64,000 nt of DNA from Dromiciops gliroides (taxonomy: Eukaryota; Chordata; Mammalia; Microbiotheria; Microbiotheriidae): contig NC_057866.1 of assembly GCF_019393635.1 (NCBI RefSeq), positions 10,116,223-10,180,222 on the forward strand. The letters run 5' to 3'. A program made the position numbers and the translations under genes. Each line of letters starts with the position of its first letter. The first letter of the stretch is position 1. The notes beneath the pieces are model-generated. The model worked only from the letters and a program-made list of their open reading frames with translations, was not told the DNA's origin and made no database searches. Shown piece by piece: positions 49,901 to 63,220 of this stretch.

Positions 49901-51566
49901 AATGTGGTTCCAGTCTAACAGGAAAGACAACACAGACGCGATCACGTACCTAAGACGCATGTTCTTGTTCGGTCGTTTGGGTCGTGCCCGACCCTCTGTG
50001 ACCCCATTTAGGGTTTTCTTGGCAGAGATCCTCGTTTGTCCTTTTCTTCTCCAGCTTATTTTACAGATGAGGAAACTGAGGCAAACAGGGTGAAGTGACT
50101 TGCCCAGGGTCACACAGCTAAAGTGTCTGAGGCTGGATTTAAACTCTGGGAGATGAGTGAGCCTTCCTGACTCCAGGTCCAGGAGCTCTGTGCACTGTGG
50201 CACCACCCAAGATATGGACAGATCTCTCTCACACACACTCACTCACTCACTCACTCACTCACTCACTCACTCACTCACTCACTCACTCACTCTAGTACTT
50301 ATTATCTATGTCCACAGTATAAGTGGGAGGTAATGTCAAGGGGGGTGGGTGACATGGTCAGCCCTGCACTTTGGGGGAGACACACCCCCAGCAGCTACTG
50401 TGGCAGTTCAGTGGGGGCAAGAAGCCTGGGGGATGGGGCCCTGCCAAGTGACGGGGAAGGGGAAGGAGAAGACAGGAGTTCAGTCTGGGACGCTGGGGAG
50501 TCTGATGCTTCTGGCTCGGCCAGTTTGAAATGTCCGACAGGCAGCTGGAGGCCAGGAGAGAGGCTGCGCTAGATGGCTACGGGCCTGCATGGCTCCCTGG
50601 TCCCAGCTTCCTCTCAGAGGCCCTGGCATCCTGCAGAGCTCCAATGGCTGGGGCAGCACCCCCAGGGCCTCTCATCTGCCAGTTGTCAGCACTTCCCAGC
50701 CCCACCCCAAATGACTCTGCGACTATTCTGCTCCTTCCCTGTCCAGGGGAAGCTGAGCACCTTGAGGGCAGGGACCAGGCCTGGCCGAGACTACAGCTCA
50801 CTAAAAGTCTGCTGACTTGAATAGGAGGCAGCCAGGTGGGTAAAAGTGCCAGCAAGGTGAGTCCAGATGCAGCCTCAGACACTTCCCAGCTGGGTGACCC
50901 TGGGCAAGTCACTTCCCCTGTCGGCCTCAGTTTCCTCCTCTGTCACAAACTGAAGAAGGGAATGGCAAACCCCTCCAGTATCTCTGCCAAGACAACCCCA
51001 AATGGGGTCATAAAGAGTCGGCATGACTGAACAACTTCAATAGAGGCTGCTCTGACCCCCCCTCTTCTGTCTCAGCCCCCTGAAGGTGCGGATGGTGAAT
51101 GACCAACTCATGCTTGTGGAAAGAGCCTTCCTGAACACCTGGGCCTTCCCCGAAGAATACTATTACAGGTGATGGGGCACTCTCCTCTGGGCGGTGGCTC
51201 ACCCCACTCTCACTCATGTCCTTAGAGACTGATGCTTGTTTTCTTTGGGGGAGCCTCAAAGCCCAGCTCAGCATTAGCCTGAAGGCCTGGAGGGGCACCA
51301 GAGGAAGCCCCAGCTTGCCCTGGGCCTTCTGGGTACAACTTGCAGCTGCTTTGAGACCCCTCTTCCTCCCTCCCTCCAGTCACGTGCTCTGGGGCCCTCG
51401 AACGAGCCAAGTGGTGACGTTCCCCGGCCTGGCCGATGCCTATGACGAGGCCTTGGGGACGCCAAATGACCCCAGCGCCTGGGCCAAGGTCAGGAAACAA
51501 CTCAGCATTGCTGTGATGGCTGTGGAGGGGGCAGCGGCCACTCTGGAGCCTGTGGACGCCTTCTGA
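43958..51566 (+). CDS. NAALADL1: NAALADL1, M28 zinc peptidase (GCPII relative), 18 exons
   Basis: Type II membrane metallopeptidase of the glutamate carboxypeptidase II family, intestinal brush border in other mammals; the human protein acts as an aminopeptidase. Exons: 43958-44160, 44338-44510, 44705-44826, 45265-45387, 46142-46425, 46664-46768, 47031-47116, 47255-47374, 47763-47848, 47931-47994, 48125-48192, 48297-48388, 48606-48696, 49069-49150, 49229-49402, 49495-49579, 51076-51168, 51380-51566. Total 2238 nt, 745 aa (human 740). The signal anchor is near residues 6-26 ([17 protein letters not shown]). By alignment to GCPII, zinc ligands are H374, D384, E423, D451 and H551, with catalytic E422 (SWGAEEFG); all are present. 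Several N-glycosylation sites, for example NGT and NSS. No clear AATAAA after the stop. Looks functional. Confidence 0.95.
44989..45135 (+). repeat. SINE, MAR/WSINE type
   Basis: GAGGCAGTGTGGTGCAGTGG head, full body and A-tail, in NAALADL1 intron 3. Confidence 0.9.
45447..45650 (+). repeat. SINE with (GA)n/(GGGA)n tail microsatellite
   Basis: SINE body 45447-45583. Its A-rich tail has become a GA run and then about eight GGGA/GGGAGGGA units to 45650. NAALADL1 intron 4. Confidence 0.9.
48434..48560. repeat. Old interspersed repeat fragment
   Basis: GCAAACATTTATTAAGTATC and TGTGCCAGGTGTTGGGG, a widespread mammalian motif. Class uncertain (LINE L3-like). Similar pieces occur near 33350, 34388, 54200, 60630 and 63220. 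Confidence 0.45.
49955..50215 (-). repeat. Long SINE, inverted
   Basis: GTTCGGTCGTTTGGGTCGTG, CTTATTTTACAGATGAGGAA, GCCCAGGGTCACACAGC and head GTGGCACCACC. Same family as 6663-6904. NAALADL1 intron 16. Confidence 0.85.
50228..50293. repeat. (ACTC)n microsatellite
   Basis: About 15 perfect ACTC units directly beside the inverted long SINE at 49955-50215. Confidence 0.95.
50822..51042 (+). repeat. Long SINE
   Basis: AGGAGGCAGCCAGGTGGG head, GGGCAAGTCACTTCCCC, GGGAATGGCAAACCCCTCC and GAGTCGGCATGACTGAACAA tail. It ends only 33 bp before NAALADL1 exon 17. Confidence 0.85.
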
Positions 51567-52082
51567 CCCACCCCCCATGTCTGTGACTGTTTCCCTCTGG
51601 CAACCTGATTGTGCGAAAGAGCTTGGGAACCTTAAAAGCTGCAGAAATGTCCTTGGTTCTCCTCCTCTACTTTATCTTCCAACCCCCGAAGGGCTGGGGG
51701 CAAGTGCAGAGCATTTCCTCACCTGAGACCTCCCCAGGTGGAGCAGGAAACACTGAGTAAGGCACACCTGCTACAAGGCACCTTGGACTCTGGGTGCTAA
51801 TCCTCCCACCTCCTGCTCCTTGGAAGTGGGGGTGGGGGATGAAGGCATTGGCATAACTCAGTGTTCTGTGTGGGGGGGCAGTTAGCGTGAACAGTGCTTT
51901 TCCATTCCCTTGGCAACATGCAGGTGCCCGACCCCCCTTTCCCTCCTGTGCCCGGAATTATCCTCAGAGTCAGCCACTGGAAAAAGCCACCTTTACTGGC
52001 AAGGAGTCAGGAGGGGGAGACCCCCCCAAAGGTCTTTGGCAAGTGGGGATGAGGTCGAGGGGGGCCTGGGCACCCCTTCCCT
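51567..52082. other. Tail-to-tail gap NAALADL1/SAC3D1
   Basis: About 0.5 kb holding both 3' UTRs. No canonical AATAAA is obvious for NAALADL1, and no repeat is recognised. Confidence 0.5.
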
Positions 52083-53900
<1,818 letters not shown>

Positions 53901-54084
53901 TAGCCCCTCCCCTACACACCTCCCTCCAAACCAGGAACAAGCCCTACCTGCCCAATTGTGGCCCGACCCACCTAAGCACTACTTCCTGCTTCCGCCTCCC
54001 CGGACACAGCCGAGCGGCAAAAGGGCAAATCGTACACAGTAATGCAGCCCAGGCCCGCTTACATAATGCACCTCGTGGCGCCCG

Positions 54085-54200
54085 TTGATGACGCATCAAT
54101 TCCGTAAAATGGCCATTTGAGCTCCCGGCCCCCTCCCATAATGCCCCAGGTGTAGTCCTCGTTCCGGTTTTCCCAGAATGCCTCGGGTTGTAGTTCATTT
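54085..54200. promoter_or_regulatory. Promoter-like cluster with duplicated ZNF143-type motifs
   Basis: TGATGACGCATCA (CREB/AP-1-like) near 54088, AAAATGGCC (YY1-like) near 54106, then two similar modules 37 bp apart: CCCATAATGCCCCAGGTGTAG and CCCAGAATGCCTCGGGTTGTAG (first 20 bases compared). The second combines CCCAGAATGC with TTGTAGTT, the parts of a ZNF143/THAP11 site. No annotated start is adjacent; SAC3D1 begins about 700 bp away. Confidence 0.4.
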
Positions 54201-54204
54201 CAAT

Positions 54205-54350
54205 GCATTCAGCAAGCATTTATTGAGCCCCCGTGAAGCAGGCACTGGGATACAGACAGAAGCCCCTGCGCTCCAGGGGAGTCCATTATCCCGGGATAAG
54301 CATGTGTTCACACACAGGCCATTCATTCATTCATTCATTCATTCACTTCC
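54205..54350. repeat. Old repeat fragment and (CATT)n microsatellite
   Basis: AGCAAGCATTTATTGAGCCC with GCAGGCACTGGGATACAGAC, then about seven CATT units to 54345. SNX15 3' UTR side. 54350-54716 holds nothing else clear. Confidence 0.7.
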
Positions 54351-54716
54351 AGGTGGGAAGGGGAGGGATGGCGCTCCCGGCCCGGGGAATGGCCGGCAAA
54401 GGCCTGTAGCTGGGAGATGGAAGGGATTGCGCAAGGAAGCGCAGGGGGGGCCCCCGTGCGGCCGGCGGGGGCAGGGCAGGGTCACCAGGGCTGGGCAGTG
54501 CAGTGGTTTAAAGGGCACTTGGGGAACTTCCAATTGGCAGTTGTGAGGACCCCAGCTGGAAGGGGGGGCTGGTCATCGAACACCAGGGACAAAGGTCCTC
54601 ATGACTCCCCACGGGGGGGAAGGGGGGAGGGCAAGGACGCCGACCCCCCTCTGACAGCTGGGGGAGTCCAGGCCGGGCCTCCAAGGCCTCTCTGGCGCCC
54701 CCGGGCGAGGCGCGGC

Positions 54717-57700
54717 TCACGCCCGCAGGTGCAGGTGCAGGATCTCTTCCGCGCGCCGCAAGTACTCGGCCGCCTTCCTCTTCACCCCTTCCTGGCGGGC
54801 GCTGTTTGGATCCCCTGTGGGAAGGAGCCGGGGCCTCAGGCTTCCGGTCTGGTCGGCCTCGGGGTCCCTCTGAGCTCATCTCCCCCCCCCCCCCACGCAG
54901 TACCTGGGCACGGCTGGTTCAGCCAGAACAATCAGCCCCACCCCTTCATTTTACACAGAGGGAAACTGAGGCCCAGAGAAGAGAAAGGATTTGTCTTCCA
55001 TCACTCAAGAGGATGAGAGCAGAGCCAGAATTTGAACTCAAGTCCTCTGACTCTAAAGCCAGGGTCCCTTCCTTCACACCATGTGTACCTGCACTAGAGG
55101 TAGACAGCCCCCTGAGATCAGGGCCCACCTCACATCTCTGTTCCACCACAACTGAGCTGCTGGGCTGGGCTTGGAGCCAGGAAGACCTGAGTTCAAATCC
55201 AGCCTTGGACATTTGGTAACTATGGGACCCTGGGCAAGTCACTTTCACCTCTGTCTCAGTTTCCTCATCCATAAAAAGGTGATAATTGGGCACTTATCCT
55301 GAAGCCTGGTACACAGTTGGTGCTCTATAAATGTTAGTGATTATTAGGGCCTTACAGGCAATAGGGGGTGCCACGTTCCTCCCCCCACCTTCCTGCCCCA
55401 GGCTCGGGCATCTTCTCTCCTCCTCCCACATGTCCCAATCACTGGGGGACATCTCTGCCTCCTTCCCTGCTAGAAGATGAGTCGAGGGTCTGGGTGAGCT
55501 CCTTTTCTGTGCTGACAGGCAGCGGCCGCCCGAGCCAAGCCCAGCTCACCTGGCACCCCCCGGAGGAGGACATCCACTCCATCCCGGTATCCCTGCAGGG
55601 CTGAGGCGTAGGCTCCCGCGCGCTCATCCTTCAGGGCCTGGGTGATGAGTTCTGTGGCTTGGTTTAGGTAGGCTGGGCGTGGGCCCTTGCCCTCCTCCTC
55701 CTCTTCCTCCCCTCCTCCCGGCTCCCAGGGTGTCTGGTCCCGGGTCTGGGGCTCTGTCCCCAAGGAAGCCAGCTCTGCCACGTGGGTGGGGCTGGGTCCG
55801 GGTGCAGCACCTTCTAGGGCCCAGAGAAGAGGAGCTCAGAGCCAACACCACCTGCCTCCCTGTCCCGCCCACCACTCTTCACACTCATGGCTGACAAGTC
55901 CCCACAGGCTGGTCCTGTGTGTGTGGGGGGGGGGGGGGGGCTGTAGAACTGAAAGCCCATGAGGCTGAACCCAGCCCCGCCCACCACAAGGTGGGTGGCC
56001 TGAGTTCAAGTCCTGCCCCAGGCTTACTCCATGGTTCCCACCTCGGAGGCCCCGCAGCCTGGCTCTGGCCCTCCTCACTCCAGATTCCAGGGCTTTCCTG
56101 GCCTCTGGGGCTTCAAGGCTCACGTGGAAATGTTTAGTTTTCACTGCCTGGGTCCTAGCTGGGTGGAGGGCAGAGCCCGAGCTGGGCGCTCAGCCAGCAG
56201 AAAGCCCAGGGGTCTACCCCCAGTGACCACTGGCCATCCTCGGAGTTGGAGGGGCCCTCATACCCCCGCCAGTTCCACTCCCCAAGGGGTGCCCCAGCTT
56301 TCATTCAAATACTCCTTGGGGATGAGAAACTCATTACCTCCCAAGGGAGTCTCCCCCCCCCCCTGCTGTCCCCGGTGGTTCCCTGTCATGTACCTTCTTT
56401 GGAGAATGGGTCAAAGAGCGCCAGCTCTGCCTCAGTCAGGGGTCCTCGGGCCGCGGGGCTGGGCTCTTCTTCAGGAGCCCCACAATCAAACAGAAGATCA
56501 AGGGCCTCCTGAGCAGGGCTGGATGGAGGCTGGGTCCCTGCAGAAAGAAGCCACAAGGGGGCTGCACCTCTCGATGGAGCTCATCCGGGACCACTGAGGC
56601 CAGGGACCACAGCCACCTGCTATGGCAAGCCACTAAGCATTTAGGGGACGCCAGCTGTGTACCAGAAACAGGCCCTGCCTTCAGGGAGCTCACCTCTTAA
56701 GGGCAGATACAAGAGCCCACTGAGGCCCAGTGTCTAAGTGTCTAGGCAGTATTTGAACTCACTTCTTCCTGAGTGCAAGCCCAGTGCTCTAGTCACTGAG
56801 CCACCCTGCCTCTCTAAGAGGCACGGACCTCCAAAGTGCCCCCCCAAATAAATGTACAGGTGATCTGGGAAGAAGCTAACAGCCGGGAGCAGGAGGCAGG
56901 GAGGGAGGAGAGTCCTGGGGGGTGGTAAAGGGGCGGTGATGAACAAGGGCAAAGACCTGGAGGTGGGAGATGTGCACTGTGCCAGCTGGAGGGGCTGGGT
57001 CCAGTGACTGGCATACAGTAGGCACTTCATAAATGCTTATCCAGGGAGCCACCAGAGCTCCAGGAGCAGGGTGGAACGGCCAGGCTTGTTCCGGGTGGTC
57101 ATTTGGACCGAGGGGGCCATGGGCACAGTCCAGGCAGGAGGTGATGAGGCCTGAATGAGGGCAAAGGTGGAATGGGCCACAGGACCCCTGCTCTGGGAGT
57201 GGGAGGGGCCTTCAAGGCCCAAGTGGTCAGGCGACTCGCCCAGGGTCACACAGCTAGTGAGAGGAAGGTCTCTTATGCTCCCCCCACTGCACACTGTCCC
57301 TGGGGGGTCCTCATCAGAGATGGGGGAGTTAGGAAAAGGGTGGTCCTTGGGGCAAGAGAAGATGCCTTCCATGTTGGACACAGCTTGGGAGATACCTGCA
57401 GCACACTCAGTCCCTCCTCAGGGTTTGCTGATTGACTGAAGGATCACAACCCCCCCCTAGTACCTGACTTCTCACTCTCCTCCTCCAGCTCTTCCCGGCC
57501 CAGCCGCTCTGCTGGCAGAGCCCGTGGCAAGCGGGGCTCCTCTGGGGGCAGTGTGGGCACCAGGGGCGGTGGCAGGATGTGCAGGCCACTGGGTTCTAAG
57601 GGCCGGCTCACGTCCCCACCCTAAAGGAGGGGAAAGTTGGAGGGGTCATTGGATCCAGGCGTCTGAGCTCAGAGGGCCCTGTGTCCCTCCCGAGGGGGAA

Positions 57701-60310
57701 ACTGAGGCAGAGGCGGTAGGCACAAGGGGCCCCCACGGGCTCTTCTGAGTCTGGGGGAGGGCTGGGGGGGGGACTTACTCGGAAGAACTCCTTGAGTTGG
57801 GGGCTGTTGTTGAGGGCAGGAATGTTGACCGTGAAACGCAGCATGTCCTCGGCCGCCTTCCGCCGCTCCTCAATCACTGAGGCCTCGAATCGGCCTGTGG
57901 CCAAGCATCCGAGAGAGCCTTGAGGCCTCCTTCCCCCCCCCCCCCCGCCCCCCGGGCCCTCCCTCACCATCTCAGGGCCAGGGCCAAGGGAGCCAATGGG
58001 CCAATGGACAAGACACCCGGAGGCCCTGGGATGGGGCCAAGGAGGCCTGGCAGCCACTTAAGACCTCAGGTATCCCACCTGGGCAGAAGGGGGCCCAGTC
58101 CTTTCCAGAAGATGGGGGTCATCACCCCCACCTCCAGTGGGCTCCACTGGGCCTGCATGGGTTGTGTCCCCACCTCAAACAAACCTGCCCGCTCACGGTC
58201 TTCCTTTTGTGATTAAAACTTGTCTTTCTCAGTGACAGGGCATGGGATGTCCTTGTTAATGAGGCGGGGGCATTTCCATAACTGTCATGGGGAGGGGGAT
58301 TTGCTTGGCCTACTTGGCCCCCAAGGACAGAAGCAGGAGCAGGGGGAGGTGGGGAGAGGCAGCTTCTGGCTGGGGTCAGAACGACTGCAGTGGGGGGACC
58401 GGCAGCAGCCCAGGCCGGGGCCCCCATGCCCCCTCCCCACCCCAGGCTACAGAGGACTGGCACTGGGCCCATGGTCTGGGGCAGTCCTAGTTGAGGAGAG
58501 GGCTGAGGCCATCTGGGGTTCTCTGGCCCGGGCCTCAGGACACTCACCAAAGACCTGTGCTGGAGGAAAGGCCGGGAATTCCTCCAGGCGGCGGAAGAGG
58601 TTGCGGTGGGTGTAGGCCAGGTCCCCATGCAGGCGGCGGAAGTCACTGTAGCGCTTCCAGACGACCACCTGGACCAGAGGGAACAGATCTGGCACCCAGA
58701 GCCTCAGGGAGGCCTCCAGAGGGGCCGGGACTGGCCTGAGAAGAGGGCTGGCTGGGCCAGGCAGCCCCCTCCCACCACCCCTCTGCCATCCAGCCCTGGT
58801 GGGGAGGGGTCCCTTTCTCCAGTTACCTCCTTAACATCCTCTTGGTTTGTCTTCGAGATGAACTGAGGGAGAAGAAATGGAGAGCAGGTGAGGAGCCATC
58901 CCACCTGGCCCCGCCCCACCCCCATAGGCCAGCACCAGGTCATTCTCCTCCTTAAAGAGTTCCAGAGGGAGTCTCAGCCCTGCCCCACCCCCCCAAGGCC
59001 CATCCACTTCAAAGGACAAAGCTTCCTTCATCCCTGCAGTAACTGGGGAGAAGAGAAAGCCGAGGGCAGACTTGGGGGCATCGGAAGACCTGAGTTCAAA
59101 TCTAGCCTCAGACACTAGCTGTGTAACCTTGGGCAAGTCATCTAACCTCAGTCTGCCTCCCTTCCTCCCCTGTACATTGGGGATGACAACCGCTTTTCTC
59201 TTTGGGCCCCAAGGTGTTGGGAGGATCAGATGAGAAAGCATGTAAATCACTTTGCAAATCTTAAAGCACCATTCTGACTTGACCTTCCTTCTCCCAGAGG
59301 ATCCTGACATCGGGGTGACGTCCCAACTTGCAGTGAGCTGGATTTAAGTGGGGGAGGGCTGTGCAGGGTCACCAGCTTCACTCTCCTGGGGCCATCTGGG
59401 GCCAGGGCAAGTTTGAGGCAATCGGGGTTAAGTGACTCGCCCAGGGTCACATGGCTAGTAAGTGTCAAGAGCAGGAGGCTGAATTGGAACTCCGGTCCTC
59501 CAGACTCCAGGGCCACCATGAAAAGGTAATAATCATGACAATCACAGTAACAATAACTTAATGATAGCACTGCACTCGCAGCCCGAAGACCAGGGTTCAG
59601 GCTGTGAGCTTGGGCATCGCTTAAACCTCTCCGAGCCTCCGTTTCCTCTTCTGTAAGATGGGAGGCAGGAAGGAGGGAAGAGTGGGGGGAGGGGGCAGAG
59701 TTCTAGGTGGGCTTCCCATGGGGAGCAGCGCCCGCCCCCAGAGCGGCGAGTGTATGGGGAGGGGGGTTCGTCACAAGAGGACTCCGGGCCTCAGTTTCCT
59801 CCTCCCTAACGTAGTCTCGAGCCCCTTCCATCCCTGCCCCCCCCCCCCCCCCCGCGAGGACGCCTGCGCCATTAAGTTCTCAGCTAGCGGGGCAGGAGAA
59901 ACACTGGCCAGGGGAAGTCGTTTCGGTAAGAGGCAGCGGCCCCTAGATTTTTATAAACCGGTCTATAAAGTAAAGTAGGGGCCACCCCAAACAAACAAGT
60001 CTGGAGCTGGGGCCCCGCCCATCCTGGCCCTGCCCCCTCGCTTCACTGTTAAAGGAACCCGGACAAGGTTCCCCCCCCCCCTCCCCTTTAAATTAGAGCA
60101 ATCCTAAATTCTTACGGGGGCTCCACCCCCGCCTAACCCTCGGGGATGGGACTGTCCGACCCCGCCCACATGCAAGACCCCCCCCCCTTAAAGGGGCCTT
60201 GCCCCACTGACCTGCGCCGTCACTTTATACTCTGTGTAGCCCTTGGGGTGGGTCCGCGTGTCCGACACTGTGTACAGCCGCCGGAAGTCGTCCTTCGCTT
60301 TGAGGGACAT
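54717..60310 (-). CDS. SNX15: SNX15, sorting nexin with PX and MIT domains, 8 exons
   Basis: Endosomal sorting nexin that binds phosphoinositides and affects trafficking between plasma membrane, endosomes and TGN. Exons in gene order: 60212-60310, 58827-58862, 58548-58668, 57779-57894, 57464-57620, 56394-56537, 55550-55813, 54717-54814. Total 1035 nt, 344 aa (human 342). Starts MSLKAKDDFRRLYTVSDTRT. The PX domain spans residues about 1-125, with WKRYSDFRRLHGDL (phosphoinositide-binding Arg/Tyr) and FPAFPPAQVFG. The acidic middle contains FDPFSKE (a DPF-like adaptor motif). The MIT domain spans about 268-343 (YLNQATELITQALKDERAGA; KAAEYLRRAEEIL). Exon 2 is only 36 nt. Introns contain MIR and long SINE copies. 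Confidence 0.95.
54935..55340. repeat. Two opposed MIR-like SINEs, SNX15 last intron
   Basis: 54935-55080 is inverted (ACACAGAGGGAAACTGAGGC; GAATTTGAACTCAAGTCC). 55165-55340 is forward (GAGTTCAAATCCAGCC; TGGGCAAGTCACTTTCACC; GTTGGTGCTCTATAAATG). Confidence 0.75.
56715..56815 (-). repeat. Partial SINE/MIR, inverted
   Basis: CTAAGTGTCTAGGCAGTATT, TTTGAACTCACTTCTTCCTG and CAGTGCTCTAGTCACTGAGC. In the long SNX15 intron 5; 56820-57460 is otherwise unremarkable. Confidence 0.7.
59080..59260 (+). repeat. MIR-like SINE
   Basis: GAGTTCAAATCTAGCCTCAG, CCTTGGGCAAGTCATCTAAC and AAGGTGTTGGGAGGATCAGA. SNX15 intron 1. Confidence 0.75.
59265..59520 (-). repeat. Long composite SINE, inverted
   Basis: AGAGGATCCTGACATCGGGG, GAGCTGGATTTAAGTGGGGG, then a reversed SINE body AATCGGGGTTAAGTGACTCG. 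Same family as 19600-19912. 59520-60200 is GC-rich intron. Confidence 0.8.
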
Positions 60311-60480
60311 CCTCGAGGAGCCGGAGCCCAGCGGACCCCGGCGCCTCGGCCTGGCCGTGGGCCTCCTCTTCCACGCTGTCCCCTCCCCTCCCGTCCAGCC
60401 TCCGACGGGCACCGCCTCTTCTGCGCGTGCGCAAGGCTCTCCCCCATCCGGAGATTGCACCCGCAGGGACATTCCTAAAC
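60311..60480 (-). promoter_or_regulatory. SNX15 promoter
   Basis: CpG-rich sequence upstream of the SNX15 ATG with an NRF1-like CTGCGCGTGCGCA at about 60420-60433. No TATA box. Confidence 0.6.
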
Positions 60481-61675
60481 CGTGTTCTTCGAGATGGTGT
60501 GGAACGAGGCGCTCGACAGAAAAGGCCGCCCCCTGGCGACGGGGAAGGGGTAGAACTCGACTGGGAAGGTCGCTGCGGGGCGGAGTCCGCACCTCTCCCT
60601 GGGAGGAGCCCCGGACACGGGGCAACTAGCGTTTATTGATCACCTACCAGGTGCCCGGCCTTGAGCCCACCCCCTCATTTCACATCTGGGGAAACTGAGT
60701 CCTGCAAGGTCTCCCAGAGCTTAGGGCTCGAGAGAGAAGGAAACGGAGGCCCCGCTCCGAGGAGGGTCGGACGGGAGCTCGGCCCCGCCCCCCATCCCCC
60801 CCCCCCCCCGGCCCAAGTGCGCCGCCCGCCCGTGGGGCGGCTGAGGCTCGCGTCGGACGTGACCCGCTCGAGGGCAGACGTGGGCATCAGGGGCTTTCGG
60901 CCCGCGCTCTGCCTCAGTTTACTCTTCTGCAAAACGTCTCCGGCTTGTCGTGAAGACAAAATGACCGTCGGTGGAGCGCTCGCTATTAGTATCGGGGGCT
61001 CGAGAATCGACTGTTGCCGCAGGAGGCAACACCCCTACACCCGGAAGCCATGCCGGAGAGCTACGCCGCGGAGCCGCCTCTCTGGGGCACCCCCCGCCCT
61101 GATGCCATCCACTCCCTCCTGTGTGAGAGGCTCCCGCGCCTCCCGCATCTCCGACGGTCCCGGCCAGCCCGGGTGCCCTGTGCTCCAAAGCCCCCTCCCC
61201 TCCGCCCCTTCTCCCATGCTGTGCTCCAAGTTCTCTCCCTAACCCTTCTGTGGTCTGAGTGAAAACCAGATCCTCTTCTAGAAAAAAAAACGAGCGCCCA
61301 CTGGTGTGTGCCGGGCTTGAGAAAAGGGGCAAGGGCAGTGCCAGGGCCCAGCAGCCATCCAGTTTGGAGTGCCCACCAGGGGCCAGGTCCTGCCAGCCGC
61401 ACCACTCTATCTGCCGCCCCCAGGCCTTTGCACTGCCCACGGCCCAGGCCTGAAAGGCTCTTTCTCTCAGTTTCCAGCATCCTTCCGGGCCGGGTTGTGG
61501 AGCTGCCCTCCGGCGGGGGCCTTTGCAGCTTTCCCCCAACTGTTTGCAAGGGAGAAGGGAGGGACCTCGCTGGTCCCTCCAGCCTTTCCTGGGGGCTCCA
61601 TGCAGGGGCCCAATGGGGGGCAGTGTCTGAAAGGCGAGCGGACATGCCAGCCAGGAGCCAGGGGCACAGAGGGCT
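60481..61675. other. Intergenic SNX15/ARL2
   Basis: GC-rich to about 61260, with fragments of old repeats (GCGTTTATTGATCACCTACC near 60630; CTCAGTTTACTCTTCTGC near 60912). An L2-like piece (CCCCAGGCCTTTGCACTGCC) lies near 61418. The long open frames here have no recognisable protein and look like GC-rich chance. Confidence 0.45.
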
Positions 61676-61681
61676 TTTATT
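61676..61681 (-). terminator. ARL2 polyadenylation signal
   Basis: TTTATT here is AATAAA on the ARL2 strand, about 370 bp past the ARL2 stop. The intervening stretch is the ARL2 3' UTR. Confidence 0.7.
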
Positions 61682-62052
61682 CTGACAGCTGATCAGAGGA
61701 AGGGGCCCTGGAGACTTGGGGGGGCAGGATGCTTCCTGTTCCACCTTGGATGCACAGACCAAGCGCTGCAGGAGGGACCGGGGTCAGGGAACTGGCGCCC
61801 CTCCTCAGGGAGGAAGGTGCTCCCGCACAGCAGCAGGGTCTCTCCTGTTAAACAGTGCAAACAGCATCTGGTTATAATGGGGAAGGAGGCGTTAGTCGGG
61901 GCCCTGCGAGCTTACATTCCCCCTCCAGTCATGGCTCCCTTGGGGGCCCTGGGCCAGGGAAGATCAGGACAGGTAGATGGTCTGAGGGAGGATGCAGGGA
62001 GGGGCTGCCCTTGGGGTGGGTCAAGGGGTCAATCCAGGAGCTGGGTGAGGGG

Positions 62053-62351
62053 TCATTCTGAAGTGAAGATGCGGCTGGAGATGTCGTCCAGAAGCCAGTC
62101 AACCCCCAACAGCAGGTTTTCTCCGGTCACTGCACTGCAGCCCTGGATGCACCAGTGGTGACTGCGGATGGCATCTAACTCCAGGATCTGAGGGAAGGAC
62201 AGCAGCCCTCAGAGAGCAGCCCCACAAACCCTCAGGGGTCCCATCCAGCCACCTCAAGGCCTCCACTCACCTCTCGAATAGCATTGGAAGACAGAGCCCC
62301 AGGGAGGTCCTGCTTGTTGGCAAAAATCAGGAGAGTGGCTCCTGCCAGGCG
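62053..62351 (-). CDS. ARL2: ARL2, Arf-like GTPase, last two coding exons
   Basis: Small GTPase that controls tubulin cofactor D and delivers lipidated cargo with PDE6D/UNC119. Visible exons: 62271-62351 ([20 protein letters not shown] to AIRE) and 62053-62187 ([20 protein letters not shown], ending [14 protein letters not shown]). The G4 motif NKQD and the G5-type CSA are intact. Both junctions are in phase 0. The P-loop and switch exons lie to the right, beyond the window; 62352-64000 is intron. The human end is FTAD, so the C-terminus differs slightly. Confidence 0.95.
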
Positions 62352-62924
62352 CTAAGAGGAAAAGAAAGGTGTCGGTAGGGTTGAGAAGCGACCTGGGGGC
62401 TCTGAGCCAGCCTGCCCACTCTGAGCCCTCTGGGCACTGTCCAGGGGCTATCATCTAAGGGCAGTATGAGGGAGGTGGGGGGGAAAGGGCCACAAATAGG
62501 GTTGTGTATGCATATGAATAACACACAGTGGGATATGATGCCACAAAAGTCCACAGGAAACATCTGCCTGGTCTTGGAGAAAATCGCCAGACTAGACATC
62601 TTAGAGGGGCCAGCTTCTCTGCTGTGGTTCCTCCCTGGCTGTCGCCTGGTGCCCAGTTCCCACCTACTTCTCTAGCCTTCTGTCATGTGACTCCCTCTTG
62701 GGCTCCCCAATCCACTCTCTTCCATTTCTGGCCATGTGTCCTCTTCATTCCATGGCCTTCTGTTAGAACCTCTGTGTCAGGTCCTGCCCAAGTAGACTGA
62801 AAGCTCTCTGAGGACGTTCTCCTATCTTTTCTATCTTCAGTGCCTGGTACACAGCAGGAAATAAATGTTTGTTGATTCTGGCTAACTTTGATGGATGATC
62901 TTTTTTCAACCAAACTCTTGTGGT

Positions 62925-63220
62925 TTATCCTTTGTTATCCAAGAGGACTGATGACATCCGGGTGATGTCATTAAGTGCAAGGAATTGGATTTAAATGAGG
63001 CAGGGCTGTGCGAGGTCACCAACCTCACTCTCTCCTCCAGAGACATATGGGCCCAGTGGCAAGATACACATCAGGATGACTGGAGATGGCCTCCTGTTTG
63101 AGGCAGTCAGGGTTAAATGACTCGCCCAGGTCACACAGCTAGTGTCTGAAGTGAGATTTGAACTCAGCTCCTCCCAACTTCAGGGCCAGTGATCTACCAC
63201 ACTGTGCCACCCAGCTGCCT
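62925..63220 (-). repeat. Long composite SINE, inverted
   Basis: GAGGACTGATGACATCCGGG, GGATTTAAATGAGGCAGGGC, ATGACTGGAGATGGCC, then a reversed SINE body to the head CACCCAGCTGCC. Third copy of the family seen at 19600 and 59265. ARL2 intron. Confidence 0.85.

Noticed and set aside
60661-61242. 193-codon frame between SNX15 and ARL2
   Set aside because: It starts inside an old repeat fragment, crosses GC-rich intergenic sequence and shows no domain or conserved motif.
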